Shown piece after piece: positions 44,508 through 52,219 of a DNA stretch of 64,000 nt. This DNA comes from Paracidovorax oryzae ATCC 19882. GTDB lineage: Bacteria > Pseudomonadota > Gammaproteobacteria > Burkholderiales > Burkholderiaceae_C. Every line of letters starts with the position of its first letter. Position 1 is the stretch's first letter. The stretch spans positions 1 to 64,000 of the forward strand of contig NZ_JMKU01000020.1 of assembly GCF_000687165.1 (NCBI RefSeq), in the 5' to 3' direction. The notes beneath the pieces were generated by a model. The model had not been told where the DNA came from and made no database searches. It was given only the letters and a program-made list of their open reading frames with translations. The position numbers were made by a program, and so were the translations under genes.

Positions 44508-47500
44508 ATGTCCCTGCTCGGCAAACTTACCCGCTGCTTCGGTATCTCCCGAGTCACCTTCGATACGCCGGCGGGCCAGACGCAGCGCATGCCGTCACTG
44601 GCCAGCACCGCCGTGCGGCCGCTGGATGCTCCGGCCAGGCGGCCGCTGCGCCCGCCGCGGGCGGATTCCGCCCGCCCCCCGCGCGGCGCGGTGCCGGCCG
44701 CTGCGGCAAATGCCGCCCATGCCGCCCATGCCGCCCATGGCGGTACGGCAGGTGCGCCGCGCGGTGCGGCGGCGTCCCATGTCCTGCTCGATGCGATGGA
44801 GCAGGCGCAGCCCGACATGTCAAGGTGCGTCCGTTCGCTGTTCAGCCGCACGGACAGCCGCTTCGGCGTGGTGGCGGACCTCGCCGACGCCCTGTCGCAC
44901 GTGGATGTGTCGCGCATGGCGCCGATTCCGGGCCTGCCCGGGGCGCCGCGCGTGCTGCTGGCCCAGGCGATCGCCGCGGCCACCGGAGGGGATGCCGCCA
45001 GGGCCCTGGAAGCACTCGCCGTGCTGCAGGGGATGGACCCGGCCCGCGAGGTGGCGACGGCCTGGCGGCAGCGGCAGGCCGGCGCTTTGGAAAGTGATGC
45101 CGGATCGGTGTATGGCACGCCCGCGGAATCCCTGGAGGGCAGCGAGGATGGCTCGGAATACGGGATGGCCTGGCCCTCCCTGGAGGCCGATGGACCGGAC
45201 CTCTCCACGCCGCGGCATGCGTCCGCCGGTGCGGAAGCGGACGGGGTGGCCCGCGCCGCCGCGGCCAGGCAGGCGGCATGGCGGGTGGCTGCCGCGCTGG
45301 CCGCCACGCCCATGGGGCAGGACGTGCTGCAGGCCGTGGTCGCCGTTCCGGTGGAGACCGCGCAGCGCCAGGATTTCGCGCTGTTGCTGAAGGCGGCGGC
45401 CGCCCTGGCGGACACCTCCCCGGAGACCTTGCCCGAAACCGCCGCGGGGCCGGCCGGGGGATTGGCCGAGGGCGCGGACCCCGCCGCGCTGCTGGCCCGG
45501 GCCGGGGCACGGGATAGCGTGCCGGGCCGGGCGATTGCCTGTGCTGCCGCCAGGATGGCCGGCGACGTGCAGGCTGCCGCGCCCCACCGGTGGGCGCTGG
45601 CGGCCGTGCGCAACGACCTGTTCGAGACCGGGCCCGGATCGGACTTTGCCGCGATCGATGCACGCCTCGAAAAAACGGGGCGCTGGATCGAGCGCGCTGC
45701 GCCGCAGCGGGGCAGGCTGCCGCGCAACCCCCTGGTCGGCAAGACACCTTTCACGGCCCTGCGGCATGGCACGCAGGGCGTGGAACGGGGGCCGGCCATC
45801 GCGCGCCATCGCCGCGCCCGCGAAGCCGCACTGCGCGAGGCTGCCGGGAGCCTGCAGGCGCACCTGGCCGAGGCGGCTTTGGGCATGCGCACGCCGGGTC
45901 CGGGGCAGGTGCCCGAGGCGCTGCTGCGGGCCGCAGTCCTGGCGCACTGCCTGCAGACCCCGGCACCGGGGCCGCTCGAACGGGAGGGCTTCGACGCCGC
46001 AGCCCAGCGCGACATCGCCGGGCGCCTGGCCGCCATGCTGTCGCCGGGCCTGGATGCGGACGGGCGTGCGGGCCTCGCCCACCGGCTGGCCGGTGCGCCC
46101 GCGCTGCAGGCATTGGCCACCCTGCGCTTCGACGCACGGACCATGGGGCAGTGGCTCGACGAGGCCCGCGCGGTGGCGGGCGCCGCCACGCAGGTGGCCG
46201 GGGACGGGCCGGATGACTTGCGCGCCGTCTCCGCGGCGCTGGCGCAGGCGCGCGAGGAGGTGGTGGGGCGCGGCACCCGCCTGCCGGTGGTCGATCGCGA
46301 AACCGTGCGCACGGCGCTCAAGGAAATCATCGCGCGCCTCGAAGGATCGAGCCGCCTGCGGCTCAGCAGCGGGGGCCTCGTGGGCGTGGGGCTGCGGCAG
46401 ATCACGTCGTCGGTCAGCGCCATCGCGAGCGCCTTCTTCCTGCGTGGACGGATCGACGGCAGGGTGCAGCGCGGCCGGCAGGCGATCTTCGAGATCGCGA
46501 TGCCGCCCTACGACATGGAGATCGTGCTCGGCACCCAGCGCCAGGCGGCCCGGCAGGTGGGCGTCGGTGCCTTCGTGGGGCCGGACATTGGCATCGCCAA
46601 GGCAGGCGTCAACGTGGACACCGTGCTCTACGGCAGCGAGCGCGCCGACGTGAGCGGCATTTCGCTGCGCCTGCCGCGCGTCGGCCGGCCCGTCCCGGAA
46701 CTGCGGGCCGAGTTCTCTGCCCTGGTGGATGCGCTGCTCGACGGATGCCACGGCGGCGCGGACCCGGGCGACGGGCCGCCGCTGCTGCAGCGCCTGCTGC
46801 AGGCGTTTCCCGAGCTCACGGTGAACCGCATCGGCCGGGCCGGCGACGGCCGGCGGCGCCATGCGCTGGGCGTGGATGCCGCGGCGTCTGCCGGCCGCTG
46901 GGGCGCCAAGCTCAGCGGCAGCGTCGGCGGATTCGTCGAGGCCCAGCGCAACGTCACGAAGCACTATGCCGACGCGACGGGCCACATGCGTGTCGAGCGC
47001 TCGATCGAAGGGCACCAGACCAAGGCCGGGGTGGCGGCCAGGGTGTCCGCCGGCTTCGGAACGTCGCTCGCGTCGGCCACCGCCGCGTCCGGCGGCGTGG
47101 ACCTCTCGGTCGCGGCGCTCCAGGCCGGCGCGGCTGCGGAGAATGTCTTCTCCGGCCTGTCGCGCCGCCGGGAGGCCGTCTATGAAGCAGGGCGCCTGCA
47201 TCCACTCTCGTTCGTCGAAACCGAATACCAGAACGTGGAGGCCTTCCTCGAGGCGATGGAGCCGCAGGCCGCCGCCTGGGTCGATGCCGGCATCGAGCGG
47301 CCCCGGCTGGATGCGCTGCTGCAGGCCGTCCGGCAGCATGCGGCGCCGATCCACAGCTTCGCGGCGCGCTCCACGGTGACGCCCGCCATGCGCCAGCGGG
47401 ACGATGCCTACCGCTCGGCCCTGCAGCTCTGCGCCCAGCACCCGGGCGGTCCGCCGGACGCGGCGCAGGCGCTGGCCGCCCGGATCGAATCCCAGTGGAC

Positions 47501-47735
47501 GGATCCGGCCGCGGTGCAGCCCTATTCGCTGCGCTCCTATGAGCGCCACATGGTCCAGCAGACGCGCGGCATCGATCTGGTGGTGCAGTGGGCCAGCCTG
47601 AAGGCGGCCGAGGCGTCCCACATCGACAACCGCATCGACGTGCCGGCCCGGCGGCCTGCGCCTGCACCGGTACAGGTGCCTACCCGTCCGGAGGGTCCGC
47701 CAGCAATTGCTCCAGGCGCCGCGGGTAGTGGTTGA
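44508..47735 (+). CDS. Large Ala-rich protein, candidate type III secreted effector
   Basis: A protein of 1075 residues (1078 from ATG 44499). I do not recognise a family with certainty. The first about 120 residues look disordered (Pro/Arg/Ala-rich, with AAHAAHAAH), as in type III effectors. The rest is helical with W-containing blocks such as HRWALAAVRNDLFETGPGSDFAAIDARLEKTGRWIERA, then a beta-rich part (GVGAFVGPDIGIAKAGVNVDTVLYG, ISLRLPRVGRP). No signal peptide, transmembrane helix or enzyme motif is seen. Large modular proteins of this composition are known effectors in Ralstonia and Xanthomonas, but the link is by general resemblance. No hrp gene or clear PIP box is present. The last 56 bases overlap the convergent ATPase gene. 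Confidence 0.5.
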   Translation: MSLLGKLTRCFGISRVTFDTPAGQTQRMPSLASTAVRPLDAPARRPLRPPRADSARPPRGAVPAAAANAAHAAHAAHGGTAGAPRGAAASHVLLDAMEQAQPDMSRCVRSLFSRTDSRFGVVADLADALSHVDVSRMAPIPGLPGAPRVLLAQAIAAATGGDAARALEALAVLQGMDPAREVATAWRQRQAGALESDAGSVYGTPAESLEGSEDGSEYGMAWPSLEADGPDLSTPRHASAGAEADGVARAAAARQAAWRVAAALAATPMGQDVLQAVVAVPVETAQRQDFALLLKAAAALADTSPETLPETAAGPAGGLAEGADPAALLARAGARDSVPGRAIACAAARMAGDVQAAAPHRWALAAVRNDLFETGPGSDFAAIDARLEKTGRWIERAAPQRGRLPRNPLVGKTPFTALRHGTQGVERGPAIARHRRAREAALREAAGSLQAHLAEAALGMRTPGPGQVPEALLRAAVLAHCLQTPAPGPLEREGFDAAAQRDIAGRLAAMLSPGLDADGRAGLAHRLAGAPALQALATLRFDARTMGQWLDEARAVAGAATQVAGDGPDDLRAVSAALAQAREEVVGRGTRLPVVDRETVRTALKEIIARLEGSSRLRLSSGGLVGVGLRQITSSVSAIASAFFLRGRIDGRVQRGRQAIFEIAMPPYDMEIVLGTQRQAARQVGVGAFVGPDIGIAKAGVNVDTVLYGSERADVSGISLRLPRVGRPVPELRAEFSALVDALLDGCHGGADPGDGPPLLQRLLQAFPELTVNRIGRAGDGRRRHALGVDAAASAGRWGAKLSGSVGGFVEAQRNVTKHYADATGHMRVERSIEGHQTKAGVAARVSAGFGTSLASATAASGGVDLSVAALQAGAAAENVFSGLSRRREAVYEAGRLHPLSFVETEYQNVEAFLEAMEPQAAAWVDAGIERPRLDALLQAVRQHAAPIHSFAARSTVTPAMRQRDDAYRSALQLCAQHPGGPPDAAQALAARIESQWTDPAAVQPYSLRSYERHMVQQTRGIDLVVQWASLKAAEASHIDNRIDVPARRPAPAPVQVPTRPEGPPAIAPGAAGSG

Positions 47736-48432
47736 GGAAGTCCCGCGTGACCTCGAAATGCTCGGTGTCCTCGAAGGCCACTTCGCTCACGCCCGTGCCG
47801 TCGAACAGGATGATCTTCGCGTGCGGGTACGACAGCAGGATCGGCGAGTGCGTGGCGATGACGAGTTGCGAATGGTCCTCGACCAGCTGGTGGATGGCGC
47901 ACAGCGCCGCCAGCTGGCGGCTGGGCGACAGGGCGGCTTCGGGCTCGTCGAGGAAGTAGAGGCCGTTGCCGCGCAGCTTCTGCGTCAGCACGCTCATGAA
48001 CGATTCGCCGTGCGACTGGGCGTGCAGCTTCCGGTGGCCGTAGCCGTTGTGGCCGGGCATGTCGTCCATGTAGGTCGCCACGTTGAAGAAGCTCTCGGCC
48101 CGCAGGAAGTAGCCGTCTTTCGGAATGGGCGCGATGCGGGCCAGCCGCAGGTCGCCGTGCAGCGGCGAGACGGATGGTCGCTGCAGCGTCGTCTGCAGCC
48201 GCACGGACCGCGTGCCGCCTTCCTGCCCGAATCCCATGCCGAGGGCCAGCGCTTCCAGCACGGTCGATTTGCCCGCGCCGTTCTCTCCGACGAAGAAGGT
48301 GACGCTGGGATGGAAGTCGATCTGGTCCATCTGCGCGACGGCCGGGATGCTGTAGGGGTAGGTGCTCTCGTCGATTTCGGCATCGGGGCGAAAGCTGGCG
48401 CGCAGCAGGTGGGGTTGGGTGCGGCGGGGCAT
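47680..48432 (-). CDS. AAA-family ATPase (ABC-type, predicted ATP-binding)
   Basis: A 250-residue ABC-ATPase-fold protein. Walker A FVGENGAGKSTVLEAL is at about 48-63, Walker B GLYFLDEPEAALS, and H-loop VIATHSPILL near 195. There is no transporter or TOPRIM part, so it belongs to the small stand-alone AAA_21/AAA_23-type ATPases of unknown process. Its last 56 bases overlap the end of the convergent large gene. The truncated acetyltransferase lies just upstream on the same strand. Confidence 0.85.
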   Translation of the reverse strand: MPRRTQPHLLRASFRPDAEIDESTYPYSIPAVAQMDQIDFHPSVTFFVGENGAGKSTVLEALALGMGFGQEGGTRSVRLQTTLQRPSVSPLHGDLRLARIAPIPKDGYFLRAESFFNVATYMDDMPGHNGYGHRKLHAQSHGESFMSVLTQKLRGNGLYFLDEPEAALSPSRQLAALCAIHQLVEDHSQLVIATHSPILLSYPHAKIILFDGTGVSEVAFEDTEHFEVTRDFLNHYPRRLEQLLADPPDG

Positions 48433-48441
48433 GTCCGTTCC

Positions 48442-48678
48442 CTAGGCCTGGGTGATGCTGACGGTGACGAAGCCGACCAGCCCGTCCCGGGACTCGGCGA
48501 CGAAGGTCGTGGCGTCTTCCCGGCCGATGCTGCTGCGCCAGTGCGCTGCGTCCCGGTCCGGGTCGCCCGGGCCTGCGAAGATGCCGGGGAAGGCCGCGTG
48601 GTGGACCGCATTCACTTCCTCGCCGAGCGCGCAGATCGCGTGGAGGTCGGCTTCGGTGGCTTCGCGGTAGGTGGGCAT
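48442..48678 (-). pseudogene. Truncated GNAT acetyltransferase
   Basis: A 78-residue frame, MPTYREATEADLHAICALGEEVNAVHHAAFP with ATTFVAESRDGLVGFVTVSITQA at the end, matches the N-terminal half of GNAT acetyltransferases. The acetyl-CoA-binding motif A (Q/RxxGxG/A) that should follow is missing because a stop ends the frame 10 bases before the ATPase gene. Either the gene has lost its 3' half or it encodes a very short variant. Confidence 0.55.
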
Positions 48679-48727
48679 GCGGAAATTGTAGGGCGGCGCA
48701 TGGCGCCAGGCCCGGGCCCGCGGGCCC

Positions 48728-49504
48728 TCACTCGCCCTGCGATCCCCGCCGCGCCCAGCCCGTGGTGTGCTTCTCCAGCACGCTGAAAAGCTCGTACATC
48801 ACCATCGCCATCGCACCCACCACCATCAGGCCCGCGAAGGCCAGGCCCATCTGCATGGACGAGCCGGCGGAGATCAGCAGGTAGCCGATGCCCTCGTTGG
48901 CGGCGGTCATCTCGCTCACCGTGGTGCCCACGAAGGCGAGCGTGATGGCCACTTTCAGCGAGCCGTAGAAGTAGGGCAGCGAGCGCGGCAGGCCGACCTT
49001 GGTGAGCACGTCCCAGCGGCGCGCGCCCAGCACGCGCAGCACGTCCTCCAGCTCGGGCTCCAGCGTGGCCAGGCCCGTGGCGATGTTGACCATGATGGGG
49101 AAGAAGCTGATCAGGAAGGCGGTGAGGATGGCCGGCCCCGCGCCGATGCCGAACCACACCACCAGGATGGGCACGAACGCGGCCTTGGGCAGCGCGTTGA
49201 AGGCGGTCATGAGCGGGTAGATGGCGGCATAGGCCAGGCGCGAGGAGCCGATCACGAAGCCCAGCAGCACGCCCACCACGATGGCGATGCCGAAGCCCGC
49301 CATGGTGACCCAGAAGGTGCGCCATGCGTGGCCCGCGATGATCCACTTGAACTCCACCAGCTGGTTCCAGATGGCCAGCGGGCTGGGGAAGATGAATTCC
49401 GAGACGCCCAGGCCCGAGCAGACGACCTGCCAGAGCACGATCACCGCGAAGAGCAGGACCCAGGGCGACCAGCGCTCGACGCGCTTGCGGTGCTGTGCGT
49501 TCAT
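48728..49504 (-). CDS. ABC transporter permease, SsuC/TauC-like
   Basis: A 258-residue permease from ATG 49504 with six predicted helices and the BPD_transp EAA-like loop EPELEDVLRVLGARRWDVLTKVGLPRSLPYFYGSLK. The family imports sulfonates, nitrate, pyrimidines or similar compounds. The ATG overlaps the stop of the ATPase gene (ATGA). It works with the ATPase (49501-50325) and binding protein (50445-51485). Confidence 0.92.
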   Translation of the reverse strand: MNAQHRKRVERWSPWVLLFAVIVLWQVVCSGLGVSEFIFPSPLAIWNQLVEFKWIIAGHAWRTFWVTMAGFGIAIVVGVLLGFVIGSSRLAYAAIYPLMTAFNALPKAAFVPILVVWFGIGAGPAILTAFLISFFPIMVNIATGLATLEPELEDVLRVLGARRWDVLTKVGLPRSLPYFYGSLKVAITLAFVGTTVSEMTAANEGIGYLLISAGSSMQMGLAFAGLMVVGAMAMVMYELFSVLEKHTTGWARRGSQGE

Positions 49505-50325
49505 TGCGTGATCTCCCCGCCGGCCTTGCGCAACGCCCCGATGTGGCCGCGCAGCTCCAGCACGATGTCGGTGAATTCCTTGGTGTAGGTCAGTTCCAGG
49601 TCGCGCGGCCGAGGCAGCTCGATGTCGCGGCGCACGACGAAGCGGCCCGGGCTCTTGCTCATCACATAGACCGTGTCCGCGAGGAACACGCTCTCGCGCA
49701 GGTCGTGCGTGACGAGGATGACGTTGAACTGCTGCTCGGCCTGCAGGTCGCGCAGGATGCACCAGAGCTCCTCGCGCGTGAACGCGTCGAGCGCGCCGAA
49801 GGGCTCGTCGAGCAGCAGCATCTGCGGCTCGTGGATGAGCGCGCGGCAGATGCTGGCGCGCTGCTGCATGCCGCCCGAGAGCTGCCAGGGGTACTTGTCC
49901 TCGTAGCCCGCCAGGCCCACTTTTTGTAGCAGGGCGCGGGCGCGTGCCTCGTACTCCTTGCGGCGGGCCTTGAACTGCGAGCGGTGCGGCTCGACGATCT
50001 CCAGCGGCAGCAGCACGTTGGCGACCGTGGTGCGCCAGGGCAGCAGCGAAGGCGCCTGGAAGGCCATGCCCGAGATCTTCAGCGGCCCGGTCACCGGCTC
50101 GCCGGCGATGCGGATCTTGCCCATGGAGGGCATGCGCAGGCCGGTGGCCAGCTTCATGAAGGTGGACTTGCCGCAGCCCGACGGCCCGACGATCGCGATG
50201 AATTCGCCGCGCCGCACCTGCAGGTCGATGGCTTCCACCGCGAAGTGGTTGGCGCGCAGCAGCTCTTCGTTGTAGGCGAGCCAGACGTCGCGGAAATCCA
50301 CGAAATAGGTTTCTGTGGCCTGCAT
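49501..50325 (-). CDS. ABC transporter ATP-binding protein, SsuB/TauB-like
   Basis: A 274-residue ATPase from ATG 50325. Walker A GPSGCGKST, Q-loop MAFQAPSLLPWRTT, signature LSGGMQQRASICRAL, Walker B LLLDEPFGALD and H-loop VTHDL are all present. It powers uptake by the adjacent permease. The gene follows the binding-protein gene with a gap of 119 bases. Confidence 0.94.
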   Translation of the reverse strand: MQATETYFVDFRDVWLAYNEELLRANHFAVEAIDLQVRRGEFIAIVGPSGCGKSTFMKLATGLRMPSMGKIRIAGEPVTGPLKISGMAFQAPSLLPWRTTVANVLLPLEIVEPHRSQFKARRKEYEARARALLQKVGLAGYEDKYPWQLSGGMQQRASICRALIHEPQMLLLDEPFGALDAFTREELWCILRDLQAEQQFNVILVTHDLRESVFLADTVYVMSKSPGRFVVRRDIELPRPRDLELTYTKEFTDIVLELRGHIGALRKAGGEITQ

Positions 50326-50444
50326 GGAAAAAAGTCCTGGAAGGGGGGAGGTGTGCCGCAGTCCGGTGGGGGACGGCGGCGGCGAACACCCTCCTGCCAC
50401 GCGGGCGCGTGGCACGGCAAGGGTGCCGGGCCGGGCAGGAAGGC

Positions 50445-51485
50445 CTACTTCTTCGGCAGGATGTTCAGCTCGGCGGCCGCCGGCAGGAAGCTGCCATTCC
50501 ACACGGTGGCGGGATCGACGCGCGTCTTGGTGTTGTAGGCGTCCGAAACCTGCGAAGCCATCAGCGCGAGCCGCTGGGGCTTCACCTGGCCGAAGCCCTC
50601 GGCGCGCGCATCCGGGCTGTTGATCACCGTGTCGATGGCCAGCTGCAGCCGCCGCGTCTCGAGCGCGGTGTTCACGATGCCGTCGCGCTCCTTCACGTAG
50701 GCGATGGCGGCGCCGGGGTTGGCGATCACCTCCTTCGCTCCGCGGGCGAAGGCCTTCAGGAAGGCCTTCACCGCCCCGGGGTTCTCCTTGAGGATCTTCG
50801 GGCTCGCGATGATGGCGTTGCCATACAGCTTCACGCCGTAGTCGGCATAGGGCAGCACGACCACGTCCGACGCCTTGGCGCCGCGCGCCTCCAGGTTCAG
50901 CAGGGAGGTGAAGGTGAAGCCGGTGATCGCGTCCACGTCGCCGCGCACCAGCATGGTCTCGCGCAGGGGCGGGTCCATGGCGGTCCATTGCACGCCGGCG
51001 ATCTGGTTGGCCTTGGCGAAGATCGGGAAGGCGCGGCGCCCGGCGTCGAACACCGGCGCGCCCAGCTTTTTGCCGTTCAGGTCGGCGGGCCTGGTGATGC
51101 CGCTTTTCTTCAGCGCCATGACCGATGCGGGCGTGTTGTTGTAGACCATCATCACGGCCACGGGCTTGTTCTGCGCGTCGGGGTTGTTGCCGTGGAATTC
51201 CATCACCGCGGCCAGGTCGGCGAAGCCGATGTCGTACGAGCCCGAGGCCACGCGCTGCACCGCGCCGCCCGAGCCGTTGCCGGCGTCCACCGACACGTTC
51301 AGGCCCGCTTCCTTGAAGTAGCCCTTGGCCGTCGGCAGCAGGAAGAAGGCCGCAGGCCCCTCGAAGCGCCAGTCGAGCTGGAACTTGATGGGGGTGGGCG
51401 CGCCGGACTGGGCCTGCGCGGCGGGCACCAGCAGGCCCGATGCGGCGAGCAGCAGGGCGGACTGCAGGAAGGAACGCTTGGTCAT
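50445..51485 (-). CDS. ABC transporter substrate-binding protein, NMT1-like
   Basis: A 346-residue protein. Start ATG 51485 gives MTKRSFLQSALLLAASGLLVPAAQAQS, a signal peptide. PIKFQLDWRFEGPAAFFLLPTAKGYFKEAGLNVSVDAGNGSGGAVQRVASGSYDIGFADLAAVMEF is the NMT1 binding fold and is closely similar to the paralogue at 38813-39835 in the same positions. It is the first gene of a complete importer, with the deaminase gene next upstream on the same strand. The substrate is probably a nitrogenous base or thiamine-precursor-like pyrimidine. Confidence 0.9.
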   Translation of the reverse strand: MTKRSFLQSALLLAASGLLVPAAQAQSGAPTPIKFQLDWRFEGPAAFFLLPTAKGYFKEAGLNVSVDAGNGSGGAVQRVASGSYDIGFADLAAVMEFHGNNPDAQNKPVAVMMVYNNTPASVMALKKSGITRPADLNGKKLGAPVFDAGRRAFPIFAKANQIAGVQWTAMDPPLRETMLVRGDVDAITGFTFTSLLNLEARGAKASDVVVLPYADYGVKLYGNAIIASPKILKENPGAVKAFLKAFARGAKEVIANPGAAIAYVKERDGIVNTALETRRLQLAIDTVINSPDARAEGFGQVKPQRLALMASQVSDAYNTKTRVDPATVWNGSFLPAAAELNILPKK

Positions 51486-51612
51486 GGGGTCTCCATTCGT
51501 GTCGATCGATACCGGGAGTATCAGCAAGATCGATGCCTGTCCGCCACTGGCTGCCGGGCCCGGTATGCATGGATTGCACCAGCATGGTGCGGTTTTCACA
51601 CCTGCCAGGGGC

Positions 51613-52140
51613 TCAGCGGCGTTCCCAGAAGCCGCGGTGCGTGGCGACGAGTGCGTCGCGCAGTTCGGGGATGGGGCCGGTCACCTGCACCGGGCGCTGG
51701 CCGCGCGCGAACACCTCGCGGCAGGGCAGGTCCAGCGTGGGGTTCTCGGGGTGGTCGCCCGTGAGGGCGCGCAGCGCGGTTTCCTCGGCCCCGTAGAGCA
51801 CGCGCCCGATGCCGGCCCAGTAGATGGTGCCCGCGCACATGGCGCAGGGCTCGAAGGTGGTGACGAGGGTGCAGCCGCGCAGGATGCCGGCGGGCCAGCG
51901 CGCCGCGGCCTCGCGCGCGAGCGTGGATTCGGCGTGGTTCACGGTGTCGATGTTGCCCTGCTCGGCGAGCACGGTGTCGCCGTCCGGCGCGACCAGCAGC
52001 GCGCCGAAGGGATGGCGGCCGGCCTCCATCGCGCGGCGCGCCACGGCATCGGCCCGCAGGAGGTGGCGGGCGATGCGCTCCGGCGTCAGCGGGGCTGCGG
52101 CAGGGGAACGGGGAGGAAAAGGGGGTACGGGATCGGGCAT
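51613..52140 (-). CDS. Cytosine/guanine-type nucleoside deaminase
   Basis: A 175-residue zinc deaminase. H69 and E71 in NHAESTL with C99 and C102 in EPCAMCAGTIYW form the active site; HPFGALLVAPDGD is typical of the free-base branch. ATG 52140 (MPDPVPPFPP) is preferred over ATG 52158. It is paralogous to the enzyme at 38307-38816, and both are encoded beside NMT1-type binding proteins. It lies upstream of the importer genes and may be co-transcribed with them (127-base gap). Confidence 0.85.
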   Translation of the reverse strand: MPDPVPPFPPRSPAAAPLTPERIARHLLRADAVARRAMEAGRHPFGALLVAPDGDTVLAEQGNIDTVNHAESTLAREAAARWPAGILRGCTLVTTFEPCAMCAGTIYWAGIGRVLYGAEETALRALTGDHPENPTLDLPCREVFARGQRPVQVTGPIPELRDALVATHRGFWERR

Positions 52141-52219
52141 GGTGCAGGCCGCATGCAAGCCGCGTACCGATGGCCGGCCCGCGCCCGGGTGGCGGGCAGC
52201 GGGCGGCGTGCAGGGCGCT

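Noticed and set aside
44538-44562. TTCG pair resembling a PIP/hrpII box
   Set aside because: The two TTCG motifs are 21 bases apart start to start instead of 20, and both lie inside the coding sequence of the large gene.
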